This document shows, one piece after another, positions 26,145 through 34,789 of a stretch of DNA of 64,000 nucleotides; within the stretch, counting starts at the first letter, position 1, and each line of letters opens with the position of its first letter. The translations under genes and the position numbers were made by a program. Origin of the DNA: Streptomyces cyaneofuscatus (GTDB lineage: Bacteria > Actinomycetota > Actinomycetes > Streptomycetales > Streptomycetaceae); contig NZ_JOEM01000005.1 of assembly GCF_000718135.1 (NCBI RefSeq), forward strand, positions 372,001-436,000. Reading direction: 5' to 3'. The notes under the pieces were generated by a model that worked only from the letters and a program-made list of their open reading frames with translations, did not search any database and was not told the origin of the DNA.

Positions 26145-26789
26145 ATGTTCGGTATCTACGCGCGTCGCTCGGCCGTCGCCGCCGCGACCGCCACCCTCGC
26201 CGCCACCTCCGTCCTGCTCACCGCCCCGACCGCCCAGGCCGCCCTCCCCACCCCGGTCAGCGCGGCGACCGCACGCACCTACCTCGGCCAGCTCACGGTC
26301 GGCGCCGAGGGCTCGTCCAGCGGCTACAGCCGCGACAAGTTCCCGCACTGGATCACGCAGTCGGGCGCCTGCAACACCCGCGAGGTGGTCCTCAAGCGCG
26401 ACGGCACGAACGTCCAGCAGGACGCCGCCTGCGCCGCGGTCAGCGGCAGTTGGTACTCGCAGTACGACGGCGCCACCTGGAGCGCCGCCTCCGACGTCGA
26501 CATCGACCACATGGTCCCCCTCGCCGAGGCCTGGCGCTCCGGCGCGAGCAGCTGGACCAACGCCCAGCGCCAGTCCTTCGCCAACGACCTGACCCGCCCC
26601 CAGCTCATCGCGGTCACCGACAACGTCAACCAGGCCAAGGGCGACAAGGACCCGGCCAAGTGGATGCCGCCGCGCGCGGCGTACAAGTGCACCTACGTCC
26701 GCGCCTGGGTCCACGTGAAGCACTACTACGGCCTGAGCGTGGACTCGGCCGAGAAGAGCGCTCTCCAGACAGCCCTGAACGGCTGCTGA
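26145..26789 (+). CDS. Secreted HNH-family endonuclease
   Basis: 214 aa with a signal peptide cleaved near APTAQA-ALPT (residue 32). The His-Me finger nuclease core reads DIDHMVPLAEAW, where the histidine is the general base, followed by NDLTRPQLIAVTDNVNQAKGDKDPAKW with the Asn and Lys of the DUF1524/GmrSD C-terminal type. It probably degrades DNA outside the cell. Cysteines at CNTRE, CAAVS, KCTY and the C-terminal NGC may form disulphides. ATG with GGGAG. Monocistronic. Confidence 0.92.
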   Translation: MFGIYARRSAVAAATATLAATSVLLTAPTAQAALPTPVSAATARTYLGQLTVGAEGSSSGYSRDKFPHWITQSGACNTREVVLKRDGTNVQQDAACAAVSGSWYSQYDGATWSAASDVDIDHMVPLAEAWRSGASSWTNAQRQSFANDLTRPQLIAVTDNVNQAKGDKDPAKWMPPRAAYKCTYVRAWVHVKHYYGLSVDSAEKSALQTALNGC

Positions 26790-26926
26790 CCACCGGACCC
26801 GCCACCTCGGCCGCACACCGCCCCCGGCCCCGACCCCGCCGCCGGCCGTCGGAACCTGTGCACCCTCCCCCGTCGTTCTGTACGTTACGGAGCCCATCCG
26901 TGACATAGGCGCGAGGAGGGCACGAC

Positions 26927-28606
26927 ATGACCGGACTGCGTCTGGGGCCACTGCTGCGGTACGTGGACTGGGGGTCCGGTTCCGCCGCGACCGTCTGGGT
27001 CGAGGTGAGCCGTCCGTGCACCGTGGAGGTCCGGTGCGCGGACGGGGCCTCGGGGGTGTCCCCGACCTTCGCGGTGGGCGGGCACCACTACGCCCTGGTG
27101 GTCGTGGAGGGGCTGACGCCCGGCACCACGACCGCGTACGAGGTGCTGGTCGGGGACCGGCGCGTGTGGCCGCCCGAGGACTCCCGCCTTCCGCCGAGCA
27201 CCATCACCACGCCTCCGGTGGGGGCGGCCGCGGCGGAGGGGCACGGGGTCCGGGTCTCGTTCGGCTCGTGCCGCTGGGCCGCCGCCCCCGGCGACGGGCA
27301 CGATCCCGTGGGCCCGGACGCGCTGGTCACCCTGGCCGCCCGTCTCGCCGCCGACCCGGCCGCCGAGCGGCCCGACGTCCTGCTGCTGCTCGGCGACCAG
27401 GTGTACGCGGACGAGACGTCGGCGGCGACGCGGCGGCGGCTCGCGATGCGGCGTGATCTGCGTGAGCCGCCGGGCGCGGAGGTCGCGGACTACGAGGAGT
27501 ACACCTGCCTGTACGACGAATCGTGGCGCGACCCCGAGGTGCGCTGGCTGCTGTCCACCGTGCCGAGCTGCATGATCTTCGACGATCACGACGTCATCGA
27601 TGACTGGAACACCAGCGCCGCCTGGCAGGAGCAGATTCGCGCCACGCCCTGGTGGCACGAGCGGATCGTCAGCGGACTGATGTCGTACTGGGTCTATCAG
27701 CACCTGGGCAACCTCTCCCCCGCCGAGCTGGCGGCCGACCCGGTGTACGCCGCGGTGCGGGCCCGCCCCGACGGCACCGAGACCCTGCGCCGCTTCGCCG
27801 CCGAGACCGACGCGGACCCGGCCCGGACCCGCTGGAGCTACCAGCGCATTTTCGGCCGAGTACAACTGCTGATGGTGGACACCCGGGCGGCCCGCGTCCT
27901 GGACGAGGGGCGCCGGGCGATGCTGGACGAGAACGAGGCCCGCTGGGTGCGGGATCGCATGCTGGAGGACCCCGCCGCGTACGACCATCTCCTGATCGGC
28001 AGCTCGCTGCCGTGGCTGCTGCCCCCGCTCGTCCACGATGCCGAGACCTGGAACGCGGCCCTGAGCGCGGGGGCCCGCGGTGGCCGCTGGGCGCGCTTCG
28101 GGGAGAAGGTGCGCCGGGCGGCCGATCTGGAACACTGGGCCGCGTTCCCCGAATCCTTCGGCCGGTTCACGGAGTTGCTCCGCCGCGTGGGGAGCGGCCC
28201 GGACGCCCCGGCGACCGTATGTGTGCTGTCCGGGGACGTGCACCACGCCTACATCGCCGAACCTCACTGGCCCGCCGACACCCCCGGCGGCGCCCCGCGC
28301 GCCCGCGTCCTCCAGCTGACGTGTTCCCCCGTGCACAACTCGGTCCCCCGGTCGATCCGGCTGGGCTTCCGCTTCGGCTGGAGCGGAGTGGGCCGGCGCA
28401 TCGGCCGGATGCTCACCCGCCACGGACGTACGGAACCGTCGCCGGTCACCTGGAGCAGGGCGGGCGGCCCGTGGTTCGGCAACCAGCTCATGACGCTGAC
28501 CCTGCGTGGCCGGAACTCTGCGCTGACATTGGTCCAGGCCAAGTCCGTAGGCGGCGACAACCAGCTCGTGAGTGTTCTTGAGCGTTCACTCACCGAGGAG
28601 CCCTAG
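26927..28606 (+). CDS. PhoD-like alkaline phosphatase family protein
   Basis: 559 aa, cytosolic by sequence: unlike classic PhoD no twin-arginine signal is visible. An N-terminal beta domain (residues 1-95) is followed by the metallophosphatase core: SFGSC, LLLLGDQVYADE, FDDHDVIDDWN, and LSGDVHHAYIAE near the end. These supply the metal ligands. The enzyme should hydrolyse phosphodiesters or monoesters; the substrate is unknown. ATG has GAGGAGGG. A conserved tail (WFGNQLMTLTLRG) is typical of the intracellular actinobacterial subfamily. Confidence 0.9.
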   Translation: MTGLRLGPLLRYVDWGSGSAATVWVEVSRPCTVEVRCADGASGVSPTFAVGGHHYALVVVEGLTPGTTTAYEVLVGDRRVWPPEDSRLPPSTITTPPVGAAAAEGHGVRVSFGSCRWAAAPGDGHDPVGPDALVTLAARLAADPAAERPDVLLLLGDQVYADETSAATRRRLAMRRDLREPPGAEVADYEEYTCLYDESWRDPEVRWLLSTVPSCMIFDDHDVIDDWNTSAAWQEQIRATPWWHERIVSGLMSYWVYQHLGNLSPAELAADPVYAAVRARPDGTETLRRFAAETDADPARTRWSYQRIFGRVQLLMVDTRAARVLDEGRRAMLDENEARWVRDRMLEDPAAYDHLLIGSSLPWLLPPLVHDAETWNAALSAGARGGRWARFGEKVRRAADLEHWAAFPESFGRFTELLRRVGSGPDAPATVCVLSGDVHHAYIAEPHWPADTPGGAPRARVLQLTCSPVHNSVPRSIRLGFRFGWSGVGRRIGRMLTRHGRTEPSPVTWSRAGGPWFGNQLMTLTLRGRNSALTLVQAKSVGGDNQLVSVLERSLTEEP

Positions 28607-28651
28607 TCAATTTTCAGCCATACGCCAGAATGTTGAACTTGCAAGTAATAG

Positions 28652-28670
28652 TGAGGTTTCCCTAACCTGA
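28652..28670. promoter_or_regulatory. Probable DmdR1/IdeR iron box
   Basis: TGAGGTTTCCCTAACCTGA agrees with the iron-box consensus TTAGGTTAGGCTAACCTAA at 14 of 19 bases. It lies 52 bases upstream of the DoxX gene. A perfect ACTTGCAAGT palindrome precedes it at 28637. Confidence 0.6.
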
Positions 28671-28721
28671 GGCGCTCAGTCGGTTCACGTCCCCACCCAG
28701 ACCGAAGGAGCCCACCCCCCC

Positions 28722-29171
28722 ATGTCCTCTCGCCTGAACGGTGCCCAGCCCTACGCGCTCGGCCTTTTCCGTTTCGCCATCGGCCTGATCTTCGCCATCC
28801 ACGGCGCCTCCAGCCTCTTCGGCGTGTTCGGCGGCCGCGAGGCGGAGGCCGGAGCCTGGCCGGGCTGGTACGCCGCCCTGATCCAGCTGGTCTGCGGCGC
28901 TCTGGTCGCCCTCGGCCTCGGCACCCGTATCGCCGCCCTCCTCGCCTCCGGCTCGATGGCCTACGCGTACTTCGTCGTCCACCAGCCCGAGGCGCTCACC
29001 CCGGTGGGCAACGGCGGCGAGACGGCGGCCGTCTTCTGCTGGGCGTTCCTTCTGCTGGTCTTCACCGGCCCGGGCGCCTTCGCCCTGGACCGGCTCTTCG
29101 GGTCGCGCGCCGAGCGCGTCCCCGCCGAGGAGTCCCGCCGCGAGCCCGCCACGGCCGGCGTCTCGGCCTGA
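28722..29171 (+). CDS. DoxX-family membrane protein
   Basis: 149 aa, four membrane helices: GLFRFAIGLIFAIHGASSLFG, WYAALIQLVCGALVALGLG, IAALLASGSMAYAYFVVH and GGETAAVFCWAFLLLVFTGPGAF. The FRFAIGLIFAIHGASSL start and AYFVVHQPE are typical of DoxX proteins, in some organisms part of a membrane oxidoreductase complex linked to redox balance. AAGGAG ribosome-binding site. A probable iron box upstream suggests repression by DmdR1/IdeR when iron is plentiful. A strong hairpin follows at 29200. Confidence 0.9.
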   Translation: MSSRLNGAQPYALGLFRFAIGLIFAIHGASSLFGVFGGREAEAGAWPGWYAALIQLVCGALVALGLGTRIAALLASGSMAYAYFVVHQPEALTPVGNGGETAAVFCWAFLLLVFTGPGAFALDRLFGSRAERVPAEESRREPATAGVSA

Positions 29172-29199
29172 CCTCCCGCACACTCCGGGACACAGCCCG

Positions 29200-29236
29200 G
29201 CACACCCCCACCGGCGCCGACCCGGTGGGGGTGTGC
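29200..29236. terminator. Bidirectional terminator hairpin
   Basis: Fifteen-base perfect arms (29200-29214 and 29222-29236, GCACACCCCCACCGG) lie between the convergent DoxX and superoxide dismutase genes. Confidence 0.8.
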
Positions 29237-29255
29237 GAGGGACCGCCGTACGTGC

Positions 29256-29996
29256 CTAGGACGAGAACGGCACCGTGAAGCAGGCCACCCGCTTCCCCGC
29301 GCCACCCTGCGCGTCGTGGACGATCACCGACCGGGCACCGCCGTCCCGGAACCCCCACTCGTGCCGGGCCTCCGCCTCGCCGTTGCCGTTCCGGTCGGTG
29401 CGGAAGTCCAGCCACACCTCGTTGACCGGGTCCGCGGTGGCCGAGGCGCGGTGCTGGTAGTGCGGCCCCGCCGACGCCGGGTCGGCCGCACAGGGCGAGG
29501 TGTGCACGTGCATCCCGTACGCACGGTTCGGGACCAGGCCGCGCAGCCGGGTGCCGACGCGGTGGCTGGTCCGGTCGGCGTACTGGGTGATCTCGATCCG
29601 CGCGGCGGCCGGTACGAGGGCGGTGTCGTACGTCAGCGCGTCGGACGGGACGAAGGAGCCGGGCGGGGAGAACACCCCGTCGGCCCGCATCCAGAACCCG
29701 CCGCTCCGCGACGCACCACCGACCGGCCCCGCCTCCCCGGAGCCCGTCCCCGTCCCCGTCCCGGCCCCGGTGCCGGTGCTGTGGGCCGCGTGTCCTCCGC
29801 CGTCCGGAGCGGGTGCGCCGTCCGTGCCGTCCGCCGCGCCGTGGGCGATGGTGGCACCGCCGGTGAGCATCAGCAAGGCGGCCGCGCCCACCAGCACCCT
29901 TCTCCGTACGGTCCCCGGCGCCCGCGACGCCCGGCCCGCCCCGGCTGCCTCAGCCGCCCCCGCCGCCCCTGCTGTTCGATCCACCTGTGCCGTCAT
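29256..29996 (-). CDS. sodC: Cu/Zn superoxide dismutase-like exported protein
   Basis: 246 aa. Residues 1-55 hold a long export signal with RRRVLVGAAALLMLTGGATIA; a His/Gly/Thr-rich linker (residues 56-90, GTGTGTGTGS) follows. The SOD core has copper ligands in GMHVHTSP, bridging and zinc-side histidines in GPHYQH, and the late copper histidine in ARSVIVHD. The conserved cysteine pair is CAADP and VACFTV. The usual GxHGFH loop is replaced by YGMHVHT, so activity should be tested. It would remove superoxide at the cell surface. ATG with GAGGAG. Confidence 0.82.
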   Translation of the reverse strand: MTAQVDRTAGAAGAAEAAGAGRASRAPGTVRRRVLVGAAALLMLTGGATIAHGAADGTDGAPAPDGGGHAAHSTGTGAGTGTGTGSGEAGPVGGASRSGGFWMRADGVFSPPGSFVPSDALTYDTALVPAAARIEITQYADRTSHRVGTRLRGLVPNRAYGMHVHTSPCAADPASAGPHYQHRASATADPVNEVWLDFRTDRNGNGEAEARHEWGFRDGGARSVIVHDAQGGAGKRVACFTVPFSS

Positions 29997-30198
29997 GCGC
30001 TGGTGCTCCTCGCTCGTTCCGGTCGTTGCGGCCTGCCTAACGCCCGTACCGCCCGCCAGGTGTACGCGACCCGCGCAAACGTCACCCGACCCTGAGCGAT
30101 CTGCGCAGAACCCTCACGCGTACGCTGTACAGCTGAACCTGCCGCCCATGCCGCTCCCCTGCGACGTCGCGGCGTTGACATGATCGGGGAGTAGACGG

Positions 30199-31005
30199 GT
30201 GCTTGAGAGTGTGGGCGCACTGACCAGCAGCCCATGGATCTACGTGGTGGTCGCCGTCTCGGTGCTCCTGGACGTCTTTCTCCCCCTGTTGCCCAGCGGT
30301 GTCCTCGTGATCACCGCCGCCACCGCGGCCGCCGCGGGCTCGACCGGCGTCAACGGTTCGGGGGACGCGACCGGTGAAGTGCCCTCGCTCGTCGTCCTCA
30401 TCCTCTGCGCGGCCACCGCCTCGGTGCTCGGCGACCTCGTCGCGTACCGCCTCGCCTGGCGCGGTGGCGACCGGCTGGACCGGGCGATCGCGCGCTCCCG
30501 CCGTCTCACCAAGGCGCAGGAACGTCTCGGCGCGGCACTGAGCCGGGGCGGCGGGGCGCTGGTGATCATCGCCCGGTTCGCCCCCGCGGGCCGCTCGGTG
30601 GTCTCGCTCGGCGCAGGCGCCGCCCACCGCCGGAAGCGGGACTTCCTCCCCTGGTCCGCCGTGGCGGGCCTGACCTGGGCGGGTTACAGCGTGGGGCTCG
30701 GCTACTTCGGGGGCCGGTGGCTCGGGTCGACCTGGTTCGGGACGGCCGTCTCGGTGCTGGCCCTCTTCATGGCGGGCGCGCTGGCCGCGTTCCTCGTGAA
30801 GCGCCCGGCTGCCGAGCGGAACGCGGCGGCGGCCGCGGCGGATCCGCTCCAAAACCCCTCCGACCCGGCGGCAGGGCCGGTGGCTCCGGACACCGGGACC
30901 CGGCCCGCCCAACAGGACACCGCGCCCGGCGCCGAGCCCGGCGCCGTACCCAGCCGGCCGAACGCCCCCGCCCCCGTCACATCACCGGCGCCGGTCTCCC
31001 CCTGA
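30199..31005 (+). CDS. DedA/VTT-domain membrane protein
   Basis: 268 aa. A SNARE-associated/VTT core: the re-entrant start VFLPLLPSGVLVITAA, SVLGDLVAYRLAWRGGDRL, and the signature-like FAPAGRSVVSLGAGAAHRRKRDFLPWSAVAG, which corresponds to the family's R-x3-R/P..G motif. Four to five membrane helices, then a 70-residue Pro/Ala-rich cytosolic tail. DedA proteins flip or handle membrane lipids and affect envelope homeostasis. The GTG start has a GGGGAG site. Confidence 0.88.
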   Translation: MLESVGALTSSPWIYVVVAVSVLLDVFLPLLPSGVLVITAATAAAAGSTGVNGSGDATGEVPSLVVLILCAATASVLGDLVAYRLAWRGGDRLDRAIARSRRLTKAQERLGAALSRGGGALVIIARFAPAGRSVVSLGAGAAHRRKRDFLPWSAVAGLTWAGYSVGLGYFGGRWLGSTWFGTAVSVLALFMAGALAAFLVKRPAAERNAAAAAADPLQNPSDPAAGPVAPDTGTRPAQQDTAPGAEPGAVPSRPNAPAPVTSPAPVSP

Positions 31006-31032
31006 GCCATTCGCGGCGTTGACCGGGTCGTC

Positions 31033-31269
31033 TCAGCCCTCGACGGTGCTCCGGGCGGCGGCGCCCCGTATCTCCAGGCCGTCCAGGAGCTTCATCGTGG
31101 CCTCGGTGATCTCGTCGACGGCACGGTCGAACACCTCCCGGTTGTGCGCGGCGGGCGCGCGGAAGCCGGACACCTTGCGTACGTACTGAAGGGCTGCGGC
31201 CCGCATGTCCTCCTCGGTGGCCTCTTCGGGGAGGGCGGGCGGGCGAAGGGTCTTGATACTGCGGCACAT
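31033..31269 (-). CDS. DUF2277-family small protein
   Basis: 78 aa. The start MCRSIKTLRPP and the EDMRAAALQYVRKVSGFRAP segment are characteristic of DUF2277, small cytosolic helical proteins of unknown function in actinobacteria. The N-terminal Cys-Arg-Ser is invariant in relatives known to me. It lies 62 bases downstream of the DUF1254 gene on the same strand and may be co-transcribed. Confidence 0.88.
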   Translation of the reverse strand: MCRSIKTLRPPALPEEATEEDMRAAALQYVRKVSGFRAPAAHNREVFDRAVDEITEATMKLLDGLEIRGAAARSTVEG

Positions 31270-31331
31270 GACTCCAGTGTGGACCGCGCCACTGACAACG
31301 GCCCGGCGTCCGGCCTCCTGGCGACCGGCCC

Positions 31332-32714
31332 TCACTCCCCGTCCCGCTCGACGGCGGGAATCTCGTAACTCCCGTCGAGGACGGCGGCCCCCGGCGTGTA
31401 CAGCCGCAGCATGGGCCGGAAGTCCCCGGCGGGCGCGGGAAGCCAGTTCGCCGCCCGGGCCGGGTCGGCGGGCCGGTCGTGGGAGAGGTACAGGGTGAGC
31501 GAGCCGTCGTCCGCGTGGACGAGGCCGGGCGTACGGTCCCCGATCGAGTACCGGCCGGCCGGGTTGTCCACGAGGTAGTAGTCCGGGGTGCTGTACATGG
31601 TCACCGACCAGAACGACTCGACCGGCGGCGGCTCCGGGAAGCGCAGGACATAGGAGTGCGCCCCGTTCAGCTGCCGCCCCTCGCTGTCCTGGAAGGTCTG
31701 GGCGTACACCGCCTCGTACCCGTGATTCCCCCACAGCCCGATCCGGGCCGCCACCGCGCGGGCCAGGTAGGAGGCCTCCCGGTCGGCGATCCGCCACTGC
31801 GGCGAGTCGATGGTGCCGACGCCGAAGTGGTCCAGGTTGTAGTCGAACAGGTGCGGGTCCGCGTTCCAACTCCCCGGCCTCCCGCCCCCGCCACCCGTCC
31901 CGGCGCGGCTGACCCCCTCGACCCGGGCCCGCCCCCGCTCCAGCCCCTTCGTCAGCGCGTCGACGAGGGCCGGGCCGGCGGCGGCGTACGGCGAGGGCCC
32001 CTCCTCCAGCAGCCCCAACGGCTGGAACCGGTCCTGGTACGCCTGGTCGGCCGCGGACGGCGGGAAGTCGGCCATCCACACCCGCAGCTCCTCGAAGAAC
32101 CGCAGCTCCTCCGGTACGCCGGGTTCGGGCGCGGGCAGCCCGGTGCGGTGAGGCCGGCCGTCGAGCGGGGCGAGGGTGAGCCGCTCCTGGAGCGCCCGGA
32201 CGCGCGGCAGGTCGCCCGGGCCGTCGCAGGCGTAACGTCCCGCCACGGTCACCACGGAGGTGGGCGCGTCGATGACCCCGCGTACGCCGTCGGGGACGCT
32301 GCCCGCCCAGCCGGGCGGCACGACCAGCCACTCCCCCTCGCCGGTACCGGTGGCGCGGCGGCCGACGTACGCGAAGTTGTCCGTCCAGGCGTCGACGAAC
32401 TGGAGCACGTAGTACGCGCCGCCGCTGTCGGGGACATGGAGGCGCAGCGGCCCGCCGGACAGGTCGAGCTGGGCGATGGAGTAGACGGTGTCGTTGTTGA
32501 CGGAGACGAACTCCGTACGGTGGTCGGCGAGGCGCTCGGAGTGGGCGAACCGGTTGAAGGGCGCGGCCGCCAGCGCGCCGAACCCGTCACGGAGCGAGGT
32601 CCCGACCATGGAGAGGTCGTAGACCAGGGGATATCCGTAGACGTACGCCTCGGCGGCGAGGTCCACGAGGTCCACCCCGGCGCTGTCGGGTGACGTCTCG
32701 GTGGTCTCCGCCAC
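31332..32714 (-). CDS. DUF1254/DUF1214 domain protein
   Basis: 460 aa. DUF1254 in the N-terminal half (AAEAYVYGYPLVYDL, FVSVNNDTVYSIAQLDL, YYVLQFVDAWTDNFAYVGRR) and DUF1214 in the C-terminal half (VESFWSVTMYSTPDYYLVDN, GSLTLYLSHDRP, NWLPAPAGDFRPMLRLYTP). These all-beta proteins are widespread and of unknown function. No signal peptide is seen. GTG at 32714 follows the upstream DUF7144-type stop by one base, so translation is coupled. Confidence 0.9.
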   Translation of the reverse strand: MAETTETSPDSAGVDLVDLAAEAYVYGYPLVYDLSMVGTSLRDGFGALAAAPFNRFAHSERLADHRTEFVSVNNDTVYSIAQLDLSGGPLRLHVPDSGGAYYVLQFVDAWTDNFAYVGRRATGTGEGEWLVVPPGWAGSVPDGVRGVIDAPTSVVTVAGRYACDGPGDLPRVRALQERLTLAPLDGRPHRTGLPAPEPGVPEELRFFEELRVWMADFPPSAADQAYQDRFQPLGLLEEGPSPYAAAGPALVDALTKGLERGRARVEGVSRAGTGGGGGRPGSWNADPHLFDYNLDHFGVGTIDSPQWRIADREASYLARAVAARIGLWGNHGYEAVYAQTFQDSEGRQLNGAHSYVLRFPEPPPVESFWSVTMYSTPDYYLVDNPAGRYSIGDRTPGLVHADDGSLTLYLSHDRPADPARAANWLPAPAGDFRPMLRLYTPGAAVLDGSYEIPAVERDGE

Positions 32715-32715
32715 G

Positions 32716-33165
32716 TCAGACCGCCGGGTCGGAGCGGTCGGTGCACAGGGCCCAGATGATGAAGACGTCGATGGCGATGGTGACGATGGCCCAGATCGGC
32801 GTGTACGGGAGCCACATGAAGTTGGCGATCAGGTTCAGGGAGACGAGGGCGATGCCCACGGCCCGGGCCCAGGTCGCGCCCTTGAGGATGCCCCAGCCGA
32901 CGAAGATCAGGACGACGCCGAGGATGAGGTGGATCCATCCCCAGGTGGTGACGTTGAACTTGAAGACGTAGTCGTTGACCGCCGCGTACACATCGTTGGT
33001 GGCGATCCCCGCGACGCCCTTGATCACTCCGAGGACACCGTCGACGAGGAGCAGGAAACCGGCGAACAGCGTCCCGCCGCCTGCCCACGGGTTACCGGAG
33101 TCGGCCCCGGATGCGGCGGCGGGTCGGGAGGTGCTGTCGGGGGTGGGTGCGCTGGGCTGGGACAT
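32716..33165 (-). CDS. DUF7144-type small membrane protein
   Basis: 149 aa with a disordered N-terminus (residues 1-28) and four hydrophobic segments: LFAGFLLLVDGVLGVIKGVAG, TWGWIHLILGVVLIFVGWGIL, WARAVGIALVSLNLIANFMW and IWAIVTIAIDVFIIWAL. The pattern WGWIHL-GxxxxxxGxG is common in this actinobacterial family, whose role is not known. AAGGAG site. First gene of an operon with the DUF1254 protein. Confidence 0.88.
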   Translation of the reverse strand: MSQPSAPTPDSTSRPAAASGADSGNPWAGGGTLFAGFLLLVDGVLGVIKGVAGIATNDVYAAVNDYVFKFNVTTWGWIHLILGVVLIFVGWGILKGATWARAVGIALVSLNLIANFMWLPYTPIWAIVTIAIDVFIIWALCTDRSDPAV

Positions 33166-33301
33166 GGGGACTCCTTGGCCGGGGCAGGCACCGGTGCCTG
33201 CGGTCCTGACCTGCACTGATAGTGCGTGCAGATCAGATTCGACGTTCCCTGAGGCCTGGCCGGTGAGCCACTTGGACGCACCCGTTCGGGTGACGGCTGA
33301 T

Positions 33302-33405
33302 GGGCTCACTCCCACGTGTCACGGGCTCACTCCCACGTGTCACGGGCTCACTCCCCCGTGTCACGGGCTCACTCCCCCGTGTCACGGGCTCACTCCCATG
33401 TGTCG
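33302..33405. repeat. 21-base tandem repeat, five copies, spanning a stop codon
   Basis: GGGCTCACTCCC[A/C]CGTGTCAC repeats at 33302, 33323, 33344, 33365 and 33386. The last copy contains the stop of the minus-strand gene at 33390 and its last codons. Because 21 is a multiple of three, every copy offers an in-frame stop. Confidence 0.9.
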
Positions 33406-33608
33406 AGGTCGCCGCCGCGCCATTCGATCAGCCCCGGCCGGTCCAGCTCGACGGCCTCGTCCGGCCCCGGCGCGAACCCGGCGGCCCGCAGCAACGCGGC
33501 CACCTCGCCCCGCCCGTGCGCGAGCCCCACGATCTGCCCGTGCACGGTGACCCGCCGCCCTCCGGTCGCGGAGGGCGGATAGACGATCACAGGCGGGTGC
33601 GCGGCCAT
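33390..33608 (-). CDS. Conserved small protein, function unknown
   Basis: 72 aa. The sequence begins MAAHPPVIVYPPS and contains VTVHGQIVGLAHGRGEVAALL and DRPGLIEWRGGDLDTWE, with a balanced composition unlike a chance frame. No domain is recognised. The ribosome-binding site is weak (GTGAAGAC). The stop codon and final residues lie within the 21-base tandem repeat array. It follows the GNAT gene on the same strand after 62 bases and may share its transcript. Confidence 0.7.
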   Translation of the reverse strand: MAAHPPVIVYPPSATGGRRVTVHGQIVGLAHGRGEVAALLRAAGFAPGPDEAVELDRPGLIEWRGGDLDTWE

Positions 33609-33670
33609 GTCTTCACGGTGCCTTGGGGGTCGCGGGAGCGCATCCCGGGAGGCGCGACGGGCAAGATCCC

Positions 33671-34318
33671 CTACCGGTACCGGTCGAGCAGCAACGCCTC
33701 CGAGCCCACCGGCCGGAACCCGGCGGCCTGGAACGCCCTGATGCTGCGCGCATTCCCCGCGGCCTGCTGGGACCAGAGGGGCTCACCGTCGGGCACCAGA
33801 TGCCGGGCGGCGGTGGCCAGGGCCCGCCCCAGGCCCCGGTGCCGGGCGTCCTCGTCGAGTTCGACGGCCGCTTCCCAGCGCCCCGCCACCCCGCGCCCGA
33901 GGACCAGCACCCCACCGTCGACCGCCCACATCCGCACCCCGTCCCGCCGCCTGCGCGCGCTCATGACCCGGGGATGCACCGGGTCGGTGATCTCCCGCAG
34001 CTCCAGCGGAGGATCGCCGGGGAGAGCGGGCGCGACCGTGAGGAGGTCGATCGTGTCGGTGGTCCGGCCGGTCCGCTCCAGGAACGCGTGCAGGAACCGC
34101 GGATGCATGGTGGCCGCCAGCGCATCGCACTCCAGGGACGCCAGGGTCGCGTGGACCCACGCGGGGTCCTCGTCGGTGAACACCACCGAGTGCGCGGTGA
34201 AGGCGATCACGCCACTGTCCCGCCCGCTCGGCGCCTCCACCACGGTGGTACGTCCGTCAGGCGCCGGAAACCGGCCGCGCGCGGCCCCGTCCAGGATCTC
34301 CGCAAGGGTCTGCCCCAT
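33671..34318 (-). CDS. GNAT-family N-acetyltransferase
   Basis: 215 aa. The C-terminal half carries the acetyltransferase fold: WEAAVELDEDARHRGLGRALATAARHLV is the acetyl-CoA binding motif (R-H-R-G-L-G-R-A), and WSQQAAGNARSIRAFQAAGFRPVG is the usual ending. The N-terminal half (VVEAPSGRDSGVIAFTAHSVVFTDEDPAWV) is specific to an actinobacterial subgroup. ATG at 34318 is preceded by GGGGAGA; an earlier ATG at 34339 would place that site inside the gene. Substrate unknown. Confidence 0.88.
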   Translation of the reverse strand: MGQTLAEILDGAARGRFPAPDGRTTVVEAPSGRDSGVIAFTAHSVVFTDEDPAWVHATLASLECDALAATMHPRFLHAFLERTGRTTDTIDLLTVAPALPGDPPLELREITDPVHPRVMSARRRRDGVRMWAVDGGVLVLGRGVAGRWEAAVELDEDARHRGLGRALATAARHLVPDGEPLWSQQAAGNARSIRAFQAAGFRPVGSEALLLDRYR

Positions 34319-34399
34319 GGCTGTGTCTCTCCCCGTCACGTTGCAGCGTGCCCGCAGCCGCAGGGGCGCCGCCGGCGCCGCGCTGCTTTCCAGCGCCCA

Positions 34400-34789
34400 T
34401 CATGGTGTACGCCCCGCGCAGCCGACACAGGTCGTGGCCGCCGGGCGTACCTCCAGCCGGGCGGCCGGAATGGGCTCTCCGCACACCTCGCAGCGACCGT
34501 AGGCGCCGCTCGCCAGCCGTTCCACGGCCAGGTCCAGCTCGGCCAGGTGCTCACGCGCCTGCGCCAGCAGGGAGGCGACATGGGCCCGCTCGAAAGCGGT
34601 GCTCGACCCCTCGGGGTCATGCTCGTCGTCGACGGCCACCAGGGCGTTCGCCTCGACGATCGCCTCGAAGTCACGGGTCAGCGCCGCCATGCGCTCGCTC
34701 GTGTCGGCGTGTTCCGCCAGGAGCCGCTTCCGTACCGCTTCCTGCTCAGGAGGCGGTACGTACGCATCGCCACGACTGTTCTCGGTCAC
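34400..34789 (-). CDS. TraR/DksA-family zinc-finger protein
   Basis: 129 aa. A long helical hairpin (EAVRKRLLAEHADTSERMAALTRDFEAIVE, then ERAHVASLLAQAREHLAELDLAVERLASGAYGRC) precedes the four-cysteine zinc finger CEVCGEPIPAARL...TTCVGC. DksA proteins enter the RNA polymerase secondary channel. The tip lacks a clear paired-aspartate motif beyond DDEHDPEG, so activity may differ. GTG at 34789 overlaps the upstream stop by four bases, so the two genes are coupled. Confidence 0.9.
   Translation of the reverse strand: MTENSRGDAYVPPPEQEAVRKRLLAEHADTSERMAALTRDFEAIVEANALVAVDDEHDPEGSSTAFERAHVASLLAQAREHLAELDLAVERLASGAYGRCEVCGEPIPAARLEVRPAATTCVGCAGRTP

Noticed and set aside
33302..33405. Possible CRISPR array
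   Set aside because: Repeats are contiguous with no spacers, and no cas gene is near.
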